From: Gnetum montanum
Lineage: Eukaryota > Streptophyta > Gnetopsida > Gnetales > Gnetaceae
Assembly: GCA_015680685.1 (NCBI GenBank)
Contig: MNCI01005417.1
Coordinates: 112,979 to 176,978, forward strand
Length of the DNA stretch: 64,000 nt
Direction: 5' to 3'
Shown in pieces: positions 11,710 to 21,702 of the stretch; the stretch's first letter is position 1, and each line of letters begins with the position of its first letter. A program made the position numbers and the translations under genes. A model generated the notes under the pieces. It had not been told where the DNA came from, did not search any database, and saw nothing but the letters and a program-made list of their open reading frames with translations.

Positions 11710-12558
11710 TCAAAAATAAGTGTAAGGATTTAAAACTTTGGGCTTGGAGGATCAGAAAATAAATTTTTTAGACTATCATCTATTCTACTATTTTGTATGG
11801 ATGCGTTGTTTGGGAACTTGGACTCAATGCTAAACTTTGAAAATATATTGAAAGAGTCCAAAAAATCTTTTCTTGTTGATGAGTTAAAGGTGAAGATGCA
11901 AACACCTTACTTAATGTTATTATGGAAATGTGATCTATTATCTTTGGAAGTAGAAGCCTTTTATCGGTTCATTATATACACTCATAGCTTGCATATTTGA
12001 AGGCAAGACAAATTATCTAAAGTTGTTCCCAAGGATTCACAAGACTATGGATGGTATTTTCAGGGGATGAAATCATTGCAAAAATGAAATATCTCTTAGG
12101 AGGATGTGTAACAAAAACTTAAGCATATTTGTGAACTAGTTAAGAATAAGGTTTTAACATTGATGTGGTCTAATGTATAAGGTAAGAGACAATTATATTT
12201 ACATCATACTATATCTAAAAAGCTAGATGTAGAAGCTTACTATCTCTTAGCCACTATTCCAATCAAGTATTGAAATGCTATCAACAAGATTCATTTAAGT
12301 CCTCATCATCTTAGAATTAAAAGTGGAAAATGGATTCAACTCCCTTGAAAAAAACACATTAGTAGGTTGTGTAAGTTAAGAGCCCTTAAAGATGAGTTAC
12401 ATGTGTTTCTTTGTTGTGCTATGACTACCCATTTGAGACAACATTATAATGTTACAACAAAAAATTTGTATGATTTGTTTTGGATACCCCCATTTGTGCT
12501 TGGTCAATTTGTAGAGTCTACCTTTATTTTTCATAAAAATGAAATATTTTTCCAATAG
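11710..12558 (+). pseudogene. Decayed LINE-like ORF, C-terminal region of a non-LTR reverse transcriptase
   Basis: A single plus-strand frame runs about 280 codons with seven or eight stops. Near its end is HHLRIKSGKW, then RLCKL, then DELHVFLCC followed by LRQHY. This resembles the zinc-finger-like end of many non-LTR retrotransposon ORF2 proteins (SHxLxIExGRW, CxxC, EDExHFLLxC, R). The N-terminal part shows no clear motif and the RT core is absent, so this is a 5'-truncated copy, normal for LINEs. It begins right at the outer edge of the 5' LTR of A. The assignment rests on the C-terminal pattern and is tentative. Confidence 0.45.
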
Positions 12559-13374
12559 ATCTTGTGGGTCTTCAAATAGAACAAAGCTTCAATTTCATTT
12601 CATAAATTTAGTTTATTATCCATTATATACTTTGAATGCTCAACATGAGTTTTCTCTCTTCCATTAACTCTTACTGAAACATCAGTACCCTTTTTTTCTT
12701 TTTTTCAATCTCTAAATCAGCTATCACATAAGCTTTTCTAACAACTTCATTACTAGCTGAATGACTATGTGTGTGTTTTTTTTCACTATAACTACTATTA
12801 TTTAATCTCTTTAAGTACACTATATTTTTTCACAACATAATAAGTATAGTCAAAACCTAAATTAACCAAATATACATTTTTACAATTTGAAATTTTGTTA
12901 TATCAAGTCTTACTTGAAGACAATTAGCAACAGTGGTTTGTGTAAGTCCATAAATATTCATAGCTTTTAAGATCTTACTTGGCATGGCTTCTGCTTGGAA
13001 TTAAAATGCATTGATACATAAAATTTCATCAGACCCTAAATACTATGACTTCCTTAATACTTACTATTAACTTGCAAGATTTAAAATTCATTAGAAAAAA
13101 AATATTCATGTTCCTTACATCAAACTCTTTGGTTTTTCTTTTTGTATATTTTAGTATTATCAGCATTTTCTTTGTTTTAGGTTTGCTTCTTTCTTACTTA
13201 TGAAATTTATCTATTCCTTTCTTTCTTTTAATAACATGTTAAATATTCTGTACATCTTTTAATAAAAATAGGTTTTAAAACATAATCACATGTTGCATGT
13301 ATCACTACTTTCATCACAATGCTTTTATCTCCAAGTATAGACATCACTAAAATAAACAAAATTAACAAGTTTAA
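12559..13374. other. AT-rich DNA, no gene seen
   Basis: No frame with coding character on either strand and no LTR or terminal repeat recognised. Possibly the 3' part of the LINE-like sequence just upstream, or unrelated decayed repeats. Confidence 0.5.
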
Positions 13375-13440
13375 ATCATCATCATCATCCTAGCCTTATC
13401 CTAACAAAATGGGGTTAGCTATATGAGTTCTTTTTCACCA
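13375..13440 (+). mobile_element. Possible 3' end of an RTE-type LINE
   Basis: Contains a (CAT)n run followed by CCTAGCCTTATCCTAAC, then AAATGGGGTTAGCTATATGA. From memory, plant RTE-clade LINEs end in a closely similar block (CCTTATCCCAAC...GGGGTCGGCTACATGAATCC). Only this short tail is visible. Confidence 0.4.
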
Positions 13441-13645
13441 TATGCTTGTATGAACAGCTAGAAAATTATCAATTTGAATCTTATTTAAAAAATCATAAAT
13501 TAAAAAAATTAAAACAAATGTTAAAAACTTACTTATCCTAGGTATATCTGTCCTTTGACATATTTTAACAATTTCAACATTACCTACTAAAATCAAATAC
13601 CTAACTTGGAGCTTACAAATCAAGAACCTGAAATAAGTAAAAACA

Positions 13646-14200
13646 TAGGTACACCCCAAGATATATAATCCAATTAGAACTTTATATAACTCAACATTGC
13701 CCATTGGAAGCAAACCTATGACCTAGGGCTTCCAAATCAAGTGTCTTACCACTAGGTTAGTCCCTCATTGTTGGAGCTTACAAATCAAGTCTCACTACTA
13801 GGTCAATATTTTGTTATATTCAAGGGTATTGGAATCCCAAATTAATTGTAATATAGGTACACCCCAAGATGTATAGTCTAATTAAAAATTTATAACTCAA
13901 CATTTCTCACTAGAATTGAACTTGAACCTATGACTTGGAGCTTTCAAATCAAGAGTCTTACAACTAGGTTAATAACGTGTTATATTCAAGAGCGTTGGAA
14001 CCCCAGAATAATTGTAATATAGGTACACCCCAAGATACACAATCCAATTAAAACTTTATAACTCAACATTGCCCATTAAAATCAAACTCATGAATTGGAG
14101 CTTTCAAATCAAGAGTCTTACCAATAAGCTAACACCTTATTGTTAATATTTGGTTATATTCAAATAATTTGAAACCATTAGTAAAGGCATGTGCACATTG
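13646..14200 (-). repeat. Three tandem copies of a tRNA-like (SINE-like) unit
   Basis: Units start at about 13646, 13854 and 14020 with TAGGTACACCCCAAGAT on the plus strand. On the minus strand each holds a box A-like CCTAGTGGTAAGACTC and, about 35-40 bp on, a box B-like AGGTTCAAGTTC or a decayed version of it. This is the layout of an RNA polymerase III promoter in tRNA genes and tRNA-derived SINEs. There is no tRNA fold with an acceptor stem, so this is not a tRNA gene. Spacing is uneven (208 then 166 bp) because the first unit carries an extra partial repeat. Confidence 0.5.
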
Positions 14201-15018
14201 GTTAACACTATATCAAATTCATTTTTTCTATTTTCCAATACATTCAAAGCTTCCTTTGCAATTTGATATTTTGTTATTATAACCTCCAAAAATAGACTAA
14301 AAAATCATAAATAATCATTTTTAAATTTAAAATAAAACCAATAAATGTTAAAGAAACATAAAAGTTTTTTCATTAATATCAAAACTAAATATAACCATTC
14401 TTAAATTTAAACATAATTAACAAGCATAACATGAACATATCATTGCATTTATGTCTTTAATAATAATTTCTTTAAAGCAGAAATACAAAAGTTGGTGTCA
14501 TCATCCACTACAAGAACATGCATTGCATTAAAAAATAAAAAAGCTTCTCTTCCTTTTATGTTTGTAAGAATGCCATTTGAATCTTCTATTATAAGCTTTC
14601 AAAGCCACATGAGATACCTCATTATTCACTTTAAATTATTGTATAAAATGAACAGACCACAAAACACACAACAACAATGCTGTTCACTATTCAAATTTGA
14701 GAGATCTATCGTTTCGTAAGTAGTGTGTAAAAAAGTCAACAATTTCATATAAAAAATCAAACATTACTATTAAAGCAAGAACGTGTTCACTATTTAAATT
14801 TGAGTATTGTGTAAAAAAGTCAACAATTCACATAAAAAAATCAAGCATTACTATCAAAGCAAGAACGGGTTCTTTGCCTGCAATACTTTTTATTAAACTC
14901 TCGGGTCCAGTTTTGATACCAACAAGGCTGATTAATTAGTATTTGTTTATTTCAATAATAAAAGTGCCCTCGATAGTGTTGCGTTGGAGTGGATATGCAA
15001 TGCGTCCCATGCAGGCTC
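14201..15018. other. AT-rich flank of the Gnk2-repeat gene
   Basis: Very AT-rich. Contains an approximate direct repeat of about 60 bp near 14690-14790 and 14780-14870 (GTGTAAAAAAGTCAACAATT blocks). No coding frame with convincing character. Confidence 0.45.
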
Positions 15019-15043
15019 TGCAAAAGAGGAAAGAAGGAAGATT

Positions 15044-15049
15044 TTTATT
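15044..15049 (-). terminator. Candidate poly(A) signal of the Gnk2-repeat gene
   Basis: AATAAA on the minus strand, about 170 bp after the stop codon at 15219. This is a reasonable 3' UTR length for a plant gene. It is the first perfect hexamer I see downstream. Confidence 0.4.
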
Positions 15050-15218
15050 GATGAAATTATAAGCGTAGACAATCAACCAAGTGGGGTAAGGCGGTGAGAG
15101 CGGATACCTAAAACTAAAAGCAATCCTAAACATGTTGATATAATATTAGACATGGGATGACAAATGATAGAATTCAGAGGAAGAAAGGGGAGCAAAAGAG
15201 TGTAGAACGATACAGAAC

Positions 15219-16112
15219 TCAGGGAAAGAGAAGTGATAATAGGGGCAGGAGCAGCAGGAAGGCGATGCTGCTACTGCTAAGAAGCTTGCCTTGTGCGCCA
15301 CTTGTATAGAAAGCGTAGGTATCAAAACGTGAGTAACAGCTGGGGGCTACGCTGGTCTGCCAAGGGTAGTCCTGGGAACGGAGCACAGTTATATTGTCGA
15401 GGCAACCTCGGCAGCTCTGCGCGTCGATATAACCCCAGCACTGCACCAGACCATATGCTCCGCCCTCAGACCCGTACGCATATCCTTTGTAATTAACAAC
15501 ACCAGAAGAAGAAGCAGAAGACGATTCATTATTGCTGCTGCTTCTGTTATCGACGGCCACGGCCTGGTCGATAAGAGAGTTCCTGAGGCGTGACAGACTG
15601 GCGTTGTATGAAGAAACATTAGAGGATTGGCCGGTGAAGCGTTGCGCCAGAATTGTTGAATCGGCGTGCGACAGGAAAGCGCTGTTATTATGGTAGCGCA
15701 GGAAGCATTGATCGGTTGCGACAAGGGCGCCCACGGCCATGGCAGCCACGTTGCGCAACTTCGCCGTGGCTGCGGCCGTGCACTTGTTGCACAGCTGCTG
15801 CGCCTCACTTTCGTCGCTGGTGCTGGCCATGGCCATGCAATTTAGCAAACCGAAGACACTTCTGTTCTCGGATTGAGCCGTGACGAAACCGCCGGCCTTG
15901 GCCGTGGAGCTCAGGTTGGCCAGCACCGCCTGAACGTCATCGGCGTAGCGTGTGCCCGCACTGTATTTTTCTTCGGTTGAGTTGTACGCCCACCACGAGA
16001 ATTGATTGTCGCACACGCACGCCTGCGGTTGCACCAGTAATACTGCAACCGCCATTAACGCACTGCAGAGCAGGGCTGTGCGCCCCCAAGCAGAAGAAGA
16101 AGAAGAAGCCAT
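15219..16112 (-). CDS. Secreted cysteine-rich protein with two Gnk2 (DUF26) domains
   Basis: Single exon, 297 residues. The family (cysteine-rich repeat secretory proteins and plasmodesmata-located proteins, related to the ginkgo antifungal lectin ginkbilobin-2) acts in the apoplast or at the plasma membrane. Residues 1 to about 32 are a signal peptide with hydrophobic core LLCSALMAVAVLLV. Domain 1 covers about 33-142 (Cys 92, 108, 111, 136; QCFLRYHN). Domain 2 covers about 165-270 (Cys 225, 234, 237, 259; SCYSRFDTYAFY) and has the canonical C-X8-C-X2-C. Domain 1 has C-X15-C-X2-C, an unusual spacing. About eight N-glycosylation sequons. The last 15 residues (IAFLLLLPLLSLLFP) follow a small-residue stretch, suggesting a GPI anchor or short membrane tail; no kinase follows. 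The open frame extends upstream to 16418, but the TATA box at 16242-16250 lies inside that extension, so I take the ATG at 16112. GC content is clearly higher than in the surrounding repeats. Exact role unknown; defence or plasmodesmatal function is possible. Confidence 0.85.
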   Translation of the reverse strand: MASSSSSAWGRTALLCSALMAVAVLLVQPQACVCDNQFSWWAYNSTEEKYSAGTRYADDVQAVLANLSSTAKAGGFVTAQSENRSVFGLLNCMAMASTSDESEAQQLCNKCTAAATAKLRNVAAMAVGALVATDQCFLRYHNNSAFLSHADSTILAQRFTGQSSNVSSYNASLSRLRNSLIDQAVAVDNRSSSNNESSSASSSGVVNYKGYAYGSEGGAYGLVQCWGYIDAQSCRGCLDNITVLRSQDYPWQTSVAPSCYSRFDTYAFYTSGAQGKLLSSSSIAFLLLLPLLSLLFP

Positions 16113-16241
16113 ATGGTACTGGGCAGAAACCTTGCCTTCTTGTTGTTGGTGATGGTGGTTATGGGCTGAGAATAGAGAATCTCTTGTGATCGGAAGAAGT
16201 ATGTCGAATGCTTTTGCTTTGCTGTAGCGGGTTGATTGTTT

Positions 16242-16250
16242 CTTATATAG
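16242..16250 (-). promoter_or_regulatory. TATA box of the Gnk2-repeat gene
   Basis: CTATATAAG on the minus strand, about 130 bp upstream of the chosen ATG. It predicts a start of transcription near 16215 and a 5' UTR of roughly 100 nt, and argues against any start codon above 16242. Confidence 0.65.
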
Positions 16251-17627
16251 AATGGATGGATGGATGCACAGCGGATTAGTCAAAGCAGAGAAGAGGCCTC
16301 CTGGTCCGATTATCCGCCTGAGTATTCTGCTTGACGGCGTCATTGGAATTGCTGTGTTGCTGGCAGCCACAGGAATTGACTCGTGGATATGTTGTTGTCC
16401 TTCGAACCGACGGTGCACGTATGCTCGGCTGTGATTGTTTCCTTTATTTTTATTATTATCATTGCTGTTGCAAGCGTTGTAATCAGAAAAACCCTCTCTG
16501 TTTTAAGAATACGATTTAATTTCAAAGTTAAAACTCGGTACGTAAACCCGCATAAAAGTACTTAAGTAACAAGTGTATGCTGTTCATGTTATCGTAGGAA
16601 TCTGTATGAATTGAATACGGGTATTGCAGTTGTTTGGATTCACTTACCGGCATTTCCAATTCCATTTTCCATAAAATGGATATTTCAATTCTTAAAGATA
16701 TTACCATGTATTTAGAGACGTTTTCGTTCGACTGAATACCGGTATACAAGTAAAATTCCAGCACTGTTTCTTGTCTTCCAAAATCAGAGTTTTCCCAGGC
16801 TGCTGTAAAAAGAACGCGCGAAATTCACAACCACGGCATAACCTTGACCCGTATCTTCTGTGATGCAAGAAATGCTCTTTCAAGCGGTAGACCTCCTGAA
16901 AGGATTGCAATCGGACTTGGCCTTCTAATTCTAGGAAATCAAAAACGGATGGGCCATGTGTTCGTCCTACGGACTCTTGAAACATTCCTTGCATTGACTA
17001 TGCCCTCCCGCATACGGTCAGTTCTTTCACCTCCAATCTCCAATTACCAAATGAAAGCTGGTACGGACAGCTCCTCTGAGAGGCGAGCGCTGTTTTTGCA
17101 TCTCAGTTCATTTTCGCAGCTTCTAGTTAGTTACATGATAGTTTTTAAATCGATGGTTACAGTTTTGAATAGTAAATATTTTTAAAAATACTATTTCAAA
17201 TTTTTTCTTCCTTTTGCATGATTATACGGAATTCAAGCATTGACCTACATTTTGGCCGCTTATATTGAATGCAACTACACAAACAATATCTTTTTTGTAA
17301 TTATCCACGAAGTTTGGTGCCGATGTCAATGTTTCCGGCGATCTAGACTGAAGTGTGCAGATAACCTCCAGAAATGAATTTCAAACATTCCCTTGAGAAG
17401 AGTTCAAAGATCGCCCTCTGCAATTGAAAACACAAAAACGGATAAGGATGTGATGGTTCGTTTTGCGCTGAAATTCGATCTCCTGATCAACGCCACATAG
17501 CCAAGTCTTCCCAGCGTAACGTAAATTGTCCACCGCAACCATTAGCATACCTCGCATCGTGTATATGTTAATTTTTAAATGCTAGCAGCGATGACAGGCT
17601 TCTTCTGCAGAACTATTTAAATAAATA
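16251..17627. other. Low-repeat upstream region; no certain gene
   Basis: Promoter-side flank of the Gnk2-repeat gene, less AT-rich than most of the window. Overlapping frames at 16844-17185 (plus, 113 codons) and 16701-16994 (minus, 97 codons) exist but neither shows a domain, signal peptide or family motif I recognise. I leave them uncalled. Confidence 0.4.
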
Positions 17628-17830
17628 AAGCCCTGAAGATTGCGAAACATTGAGGTGCGGTCCTCATATTTCTTTGAGAAGAGATAAATGCTAGATGAAG
17701 CCGTGAAGATTACGAAACATTGAGGTGCGGTCCTCATATTTTTTTGAGAAGAGATAAATGCTAGATCAAGCCGTGAAGATTACGAAACATTGAGGTGCCG
17801 TTCTCATATATGTTTGAGAAGAGATAAATT
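17628..17830. repeat. Three tandem copies of a 70-bp unit
   Basis: Copies start at 17628, 17698 and 17768, each beginning AAGCC(C/G)TGAAGATT and containing ACATTGAGGTGC and GAGAAGAGATAAAT. Copies 1 and 2 are nearly identical; copy 3 diverges near its end. Period is exactly 70 bp. Confidence 0.9.
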
Positions 17831-17831
17831 G

Positions 17832-18081
17832 TCATCACAGATTTTTGTTCAGCCTACAAAAACCTTGAAAACAATTTATTATAAAAAAAAGGAAGAGGTT
17901 ATGTCAAGGATATTACATTAAGAAAAATACAATTTTTCAACATTGAATTATAAAGTTCATCACAGACTTTTGTTTAGCTTACAAAAACCTTGAAAACAAT
18001 TTATTATTAAAAACATAAAGAGGTCAAGTCAAGGATATTACATTAAGAAAAATACAAATTTTCAAGATTAAATTTTGAGGT
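17832..18081. repeat. Two tandem copies of a 125-bp unit
   Basis: TCATCACAGA starts at 17832 and 17957. Both copies share CTTGAAAACAATTTATTAT and GTCAAGGATATTACATTAAG. It lies directly beside the 70-bp array but is unrelated in sequence. Confidence 0.85.
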
Positions 18082-19176
18082 TCTAATTAGACTATATATA
18101 TATGTTGATGCGTAAATTTTGGATGCACCAACGCCCAAGAAAAAAAACTGGTTTGAGAAGATTATTGCTTAAGGCACCTTCCATATGGGTATGGAAATCG
18201 AGAATAATCTCAACTAGAGAGGGCTATGTGACGTTTCAAGATAGCAAATTAAACTAGAAAGTTGGGAGAATTTAAATTGAATAACTATCTTGAATTTCTA
18301 GACTTAATGAAAATACAGTAATCAATAAATTTAAACTTTTCCTTAGTCTCTTGCTGTTGTTGATCCGTCGTTGCCAATGGTGTCCACTGTGGGGCAAGAA
18401 AACCTTGACTACCACCGAAGAGACGTTTGCCACCGTTTCGTGCATGGTATTGTCTAGAGCTGCTTCCATCACACTAATTGCCATGCACGCTACCACCAAG
18501 AGAGAGATGGAGTAATCCCGCATTGTTTACGCACGTCAGCAATGCGTTGCCTGTTGCCATCTTGTGAGAAGTAAAGGAAGGAGAGAGGCTGCTCACCATT
18601 CCTTCTCCCACACACTGGTAGCTTTGGGAGAGAGAGAGGTCAAGCCTATTGCGGAAATGTGTTGCCACTCTACTGTTGTTGCCACTGCATGCTGTTAGTT
18701 GCTATCAATTGCTTGCAGTTAGTAGAAAATTGCAGCTTTGCAGGGACGAAACCTTGCTGACGGGATGGACTACTATTTACTGTGTGCTGCCTATCGTTGG
18801 TCTACGGACTACTGTTGCTGCAGCGTAGGTGCCACTATAGTTTAGATGCGCAAGAATGCACCACTCGTCGTAGTTGCTACCATATGATCACCGAACACAT
18901 TGCTTACAGGGCCACTGTTGATGCACCTACCGAATTGTGCTTGACTGCCATCCGCTATAGTGCATCACGAGCATGCGTGCCTGACCATTGTCTGTTGTCA
19001 AAGAGAGAGAAAGAGAAAGAGAGAGATAGAGAGAGGGACCGCCAGTCCCCCTATTCCTACTGGTTGCAGCTCCCAGCTATGCTTGCAATGTTTGTTGGTT
19101 GCTGTCCGTCATTCGGAGCTATCGCCATTGTGTTGACTATCACTATCATGTGCAAATAGTCAACGCACCCTTGTTG
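18082..19176. other. Non-coding host DNA left of element G
   Basis: Short frames only. A GA-rich microsatellite lies at about 18998-19037. This DNA continues on the other side of element G at 31108, after the target duplication. No gene recognised. Confidence 0.45.
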
Positions 19177-19181
19177 CCCAC

Positions 19182-21220
19182 TAAAACACCACTAATTTCA
19201 GGCTCCTACGACTCAACAGCAAATTTGTCTAAGTGTCAAAACTTAGGCAAAATTTTTCTAAGAAATTTGTCTAAGTGTCAAAACTTAGGCAAAATTTTTC
19301 TAAGTCTAGTGTTATGCTGTGCAGCGTAGACAACGTAGCACCTTGGAAGTCCTAATGTTTGCAAAATTTTTCCAAAGTCTGCCTACTGCGCTCCGCAGCA
19401 CAGTTAGTGTAGCACCTATTCCCAAGGTCAGTCTGCACAAATATCAAGCCAGAAGTGGTCAAAAGGACATTAATGATGGACTAGACAATTTGGTAAATTT
19501 TCTATCTGTCGGGTTATCAAGCTTGCTACGCTCTTCAGTTTGTCCAACTGTCCTGGTGGCCAGTCCACCCAAGTGCCAAGCTAGGAGTTGTTAAAGATGC
19601 ACAGGATGGACAAAACAGTTTGGAAAATTTTATATATTTTGGGCTTGTCACGCTTTTCTATGCTACACAGCGTAGCATAGGTTTCGAGGCTCAAATCTTC
19701 CTAAGTGTTGGACCAGACATGGAAGGTGCGTTTAGCAATTTTTTGACTCTTGAGGCTGCTTTTCCTACTTCATCTTTGGAGTGTGATTAGCATCCCATGC
19801 AAAAACATTGCAAGTTTTGTCAAAATTCATCCAAATTTTGGTGCTACGCTCTGCTACGTTGTGCAACATAGACAATGTAGCAAAGGTGCCAAGGTCAAAA
19901 ATCTTCCAAGTGTGAAAACTTTTTTGGTTGTTGAAGTTGCCTATCTTGCTACATTCCGGAGTGGCATTTCCAAGTTTGACAAAATTCACTAAAAAATGAG
20001 TGCTATGCTCTACTACGCTATGCAACGTAGACAGTGTAGCAGGCTAAAACCACAAAAGTTTTCCAAGTGTTCATGCTATGCTTCATCACGCTGGGTAGCA
20101 TAGACAATGTAACACTTGGAAAATGCCTCTGGATGCCTTCAAAAAGCTCCCAATACTGAACATCGACCTTCATGCTTGCTCTAACATCTCTTCGGAAGCC
20201 AAGATCAGTAGTTTTCTTTGTTTTTGCACCCCCTGTTGACCCCCAAAGTTGTCGCTACACTTGACCCTACTCAGAAGAGGGGGAAAGATGTAGTCCCAGA
20301 GCATAGGCTCCAAGTTGCATTTTGGCATTGTTTGAAGGTACATGGTAGTCCTTCAAACTCTAGCACATGCAGTTGGGCAGTATGGTCACAGTTTAGTAGA
20401 TTTTCAATCTCTGTTCCTGTCCTGTAGAGCATAGCACCATTGAGCTTGACACTCTAAGCGTAGCATGCTAGTGTGACTTGTTGTTCACATTTGTGCTATG
20501 CGGGACCCATGACACACGGTGTTCAATCTATGGCTCTCGTCAACCTTGGCTCTATAAATAGCCTGGTAATCAGCATTCTAAAGGTTGGCTTTGGCAAAAT
20601 ATTGGCAAACAAAATGTTGATGAGCGACAAATCTCAGCATTAGAGCACTTCTAGCACCTACTTCACTCCCACACTTGAGCGTGACACTTGCACCTCACCC
20701 CGCATAGTGTGACAACTGTCAATCCAACAAGCTTCGGCTCCCTTGTGTCTGTTAGCACTGTGTTTGCAGCAGCATCCTAGGGATTGTGGCCATACTGCCT
20801 TGCTACCCCATTGTGCCTATCTGACACTACATGCCGGTTGTACACATCATTTAATCAAAGCCATGCTCCTCCAATCTTGGGGTGGTGCATTTTCTCACCT
20901 ACACTTTCATTTCATTTTCTTACATTATTGGCATACTTGCTTATTTTTATTGTCAATATGCATTAAGATACTCATGTTGATACACTCTTGCTATCATACA
21001 TGTTACACTCCTGCTTGTTTTAACTCTTGCATGTGACGTTGTAAAAATACTATTTGTAAACGATTATTGGACATCACGTAAGTCCCCTATTTGATTGACC
21101 AGATCGTTCAGGGCATCCTATTTCTGTTCTCTTCAACACGGCCCTCCCACAGACTCAGAGTTCGGTTGTACGCCTAACAACCTCTCAGTGTTCCAGCCAC
21201 TGACGTTTTCAGACGCTACA
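19182..21220 (+). mobile_element. 5' LTR of element G
   Basis: 2039 bp. Starts TAAAACACC (TG changed to TA; the 3' LTR keeps TGAAACACC) and ends CGCTACA. It carries repeated palindromic motifs of the kind TGCTACGCT...AGCGTAGCA near 19310, 19655, 19845, 20000 and 20073, a CTATAAATAG TATA-like motif near 20551, and a perfect 42-bp tandem duplication at 19221-19304 absent from the 3' LTR. Confidence 0.88.
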
Positions 21221-21221
21221 G

Positions 21222-21241
21222 TTTTTGGCTCTAGAAGGAGG
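21222..21241 (+). other. Primer binding site of element G
   Basis: TTTTGGCTCTAGAAGGAGGG begins one base after the LTR. On the complementary strand the sequence continues upstream into GGTTCAAGCCC, which has the form of a tRNA T-arm (box B), followed by CTCCTTCTAGAGCCA. So complementarity to a tRNA 3' end may extend close to 30 nt. I cannot name the tRNA with confidence. Confidence 0.6.
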
Positions 21242-21702
21242 GCTTGAACCTTTGTGTTCCTTCTATGTGCCATGGGTAGTCCCATGTGCTTTTTGTACCT
21301 TTGTAACTAGCAACGGGATAGCGTAGATGTGACACCCTTGTGGACTTGCCAAGGTAGTAGCTGTATCATAGGCCAATGCAGGAGTTGTCTACATTTCGGT
21401 CGGTACAGATTGGTCCCAGTTGATGGTTCCCTTGGAACCCCGCAGGACAGAAAGCCCAAAATTATGTACCACGTCAAGCTTTGTGTTCGATATAGCATGA
21501 CGACCCCGTCAGCGTCACAGTCCCGCTTAGTGTAACGAGCATAACAGTACAAACTACTATTTTTTCAACGTTTTTAGACTTTGCTATTTTTGGCCTGTTT
21601 TCTATGCAACTTACCTACTTAAGCATTTTAGCTCAAAATTTACTGTATACCACCATTTCTCACAAGTTTCTCTACTTTTCACGTCCTCTTTGACATAGTA
21701 AA

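Noticed and set aside
13646-14200. Possible tRNA genes
   Set aside because: Box A- and B-like motifs are present, but no acceptor stem or anticodon arm can be paired; treated as a SINE-like repeat.
16113-16418. N-terminal extension of the Gnk2-repeat protein to 399 residues
   Set aside because: The TATA box lies inside the extension and a typical signal peptide begins at the ATG at 16112.
16701-17185. Overlapping ORFs of 113 (plus) and 97 (minus) codons upstream of the Gnk2-repeat gene
   Set aside because: No domain, no signal, no clear promoter, and overlapping frames on both strands; not strong enough to call a gene.
17628-18081. CRISPR-like array
   Set aside because: Plant nuclear context, only two or three units, and no short conserved repeats with variable spacers; plain tandem duplication.
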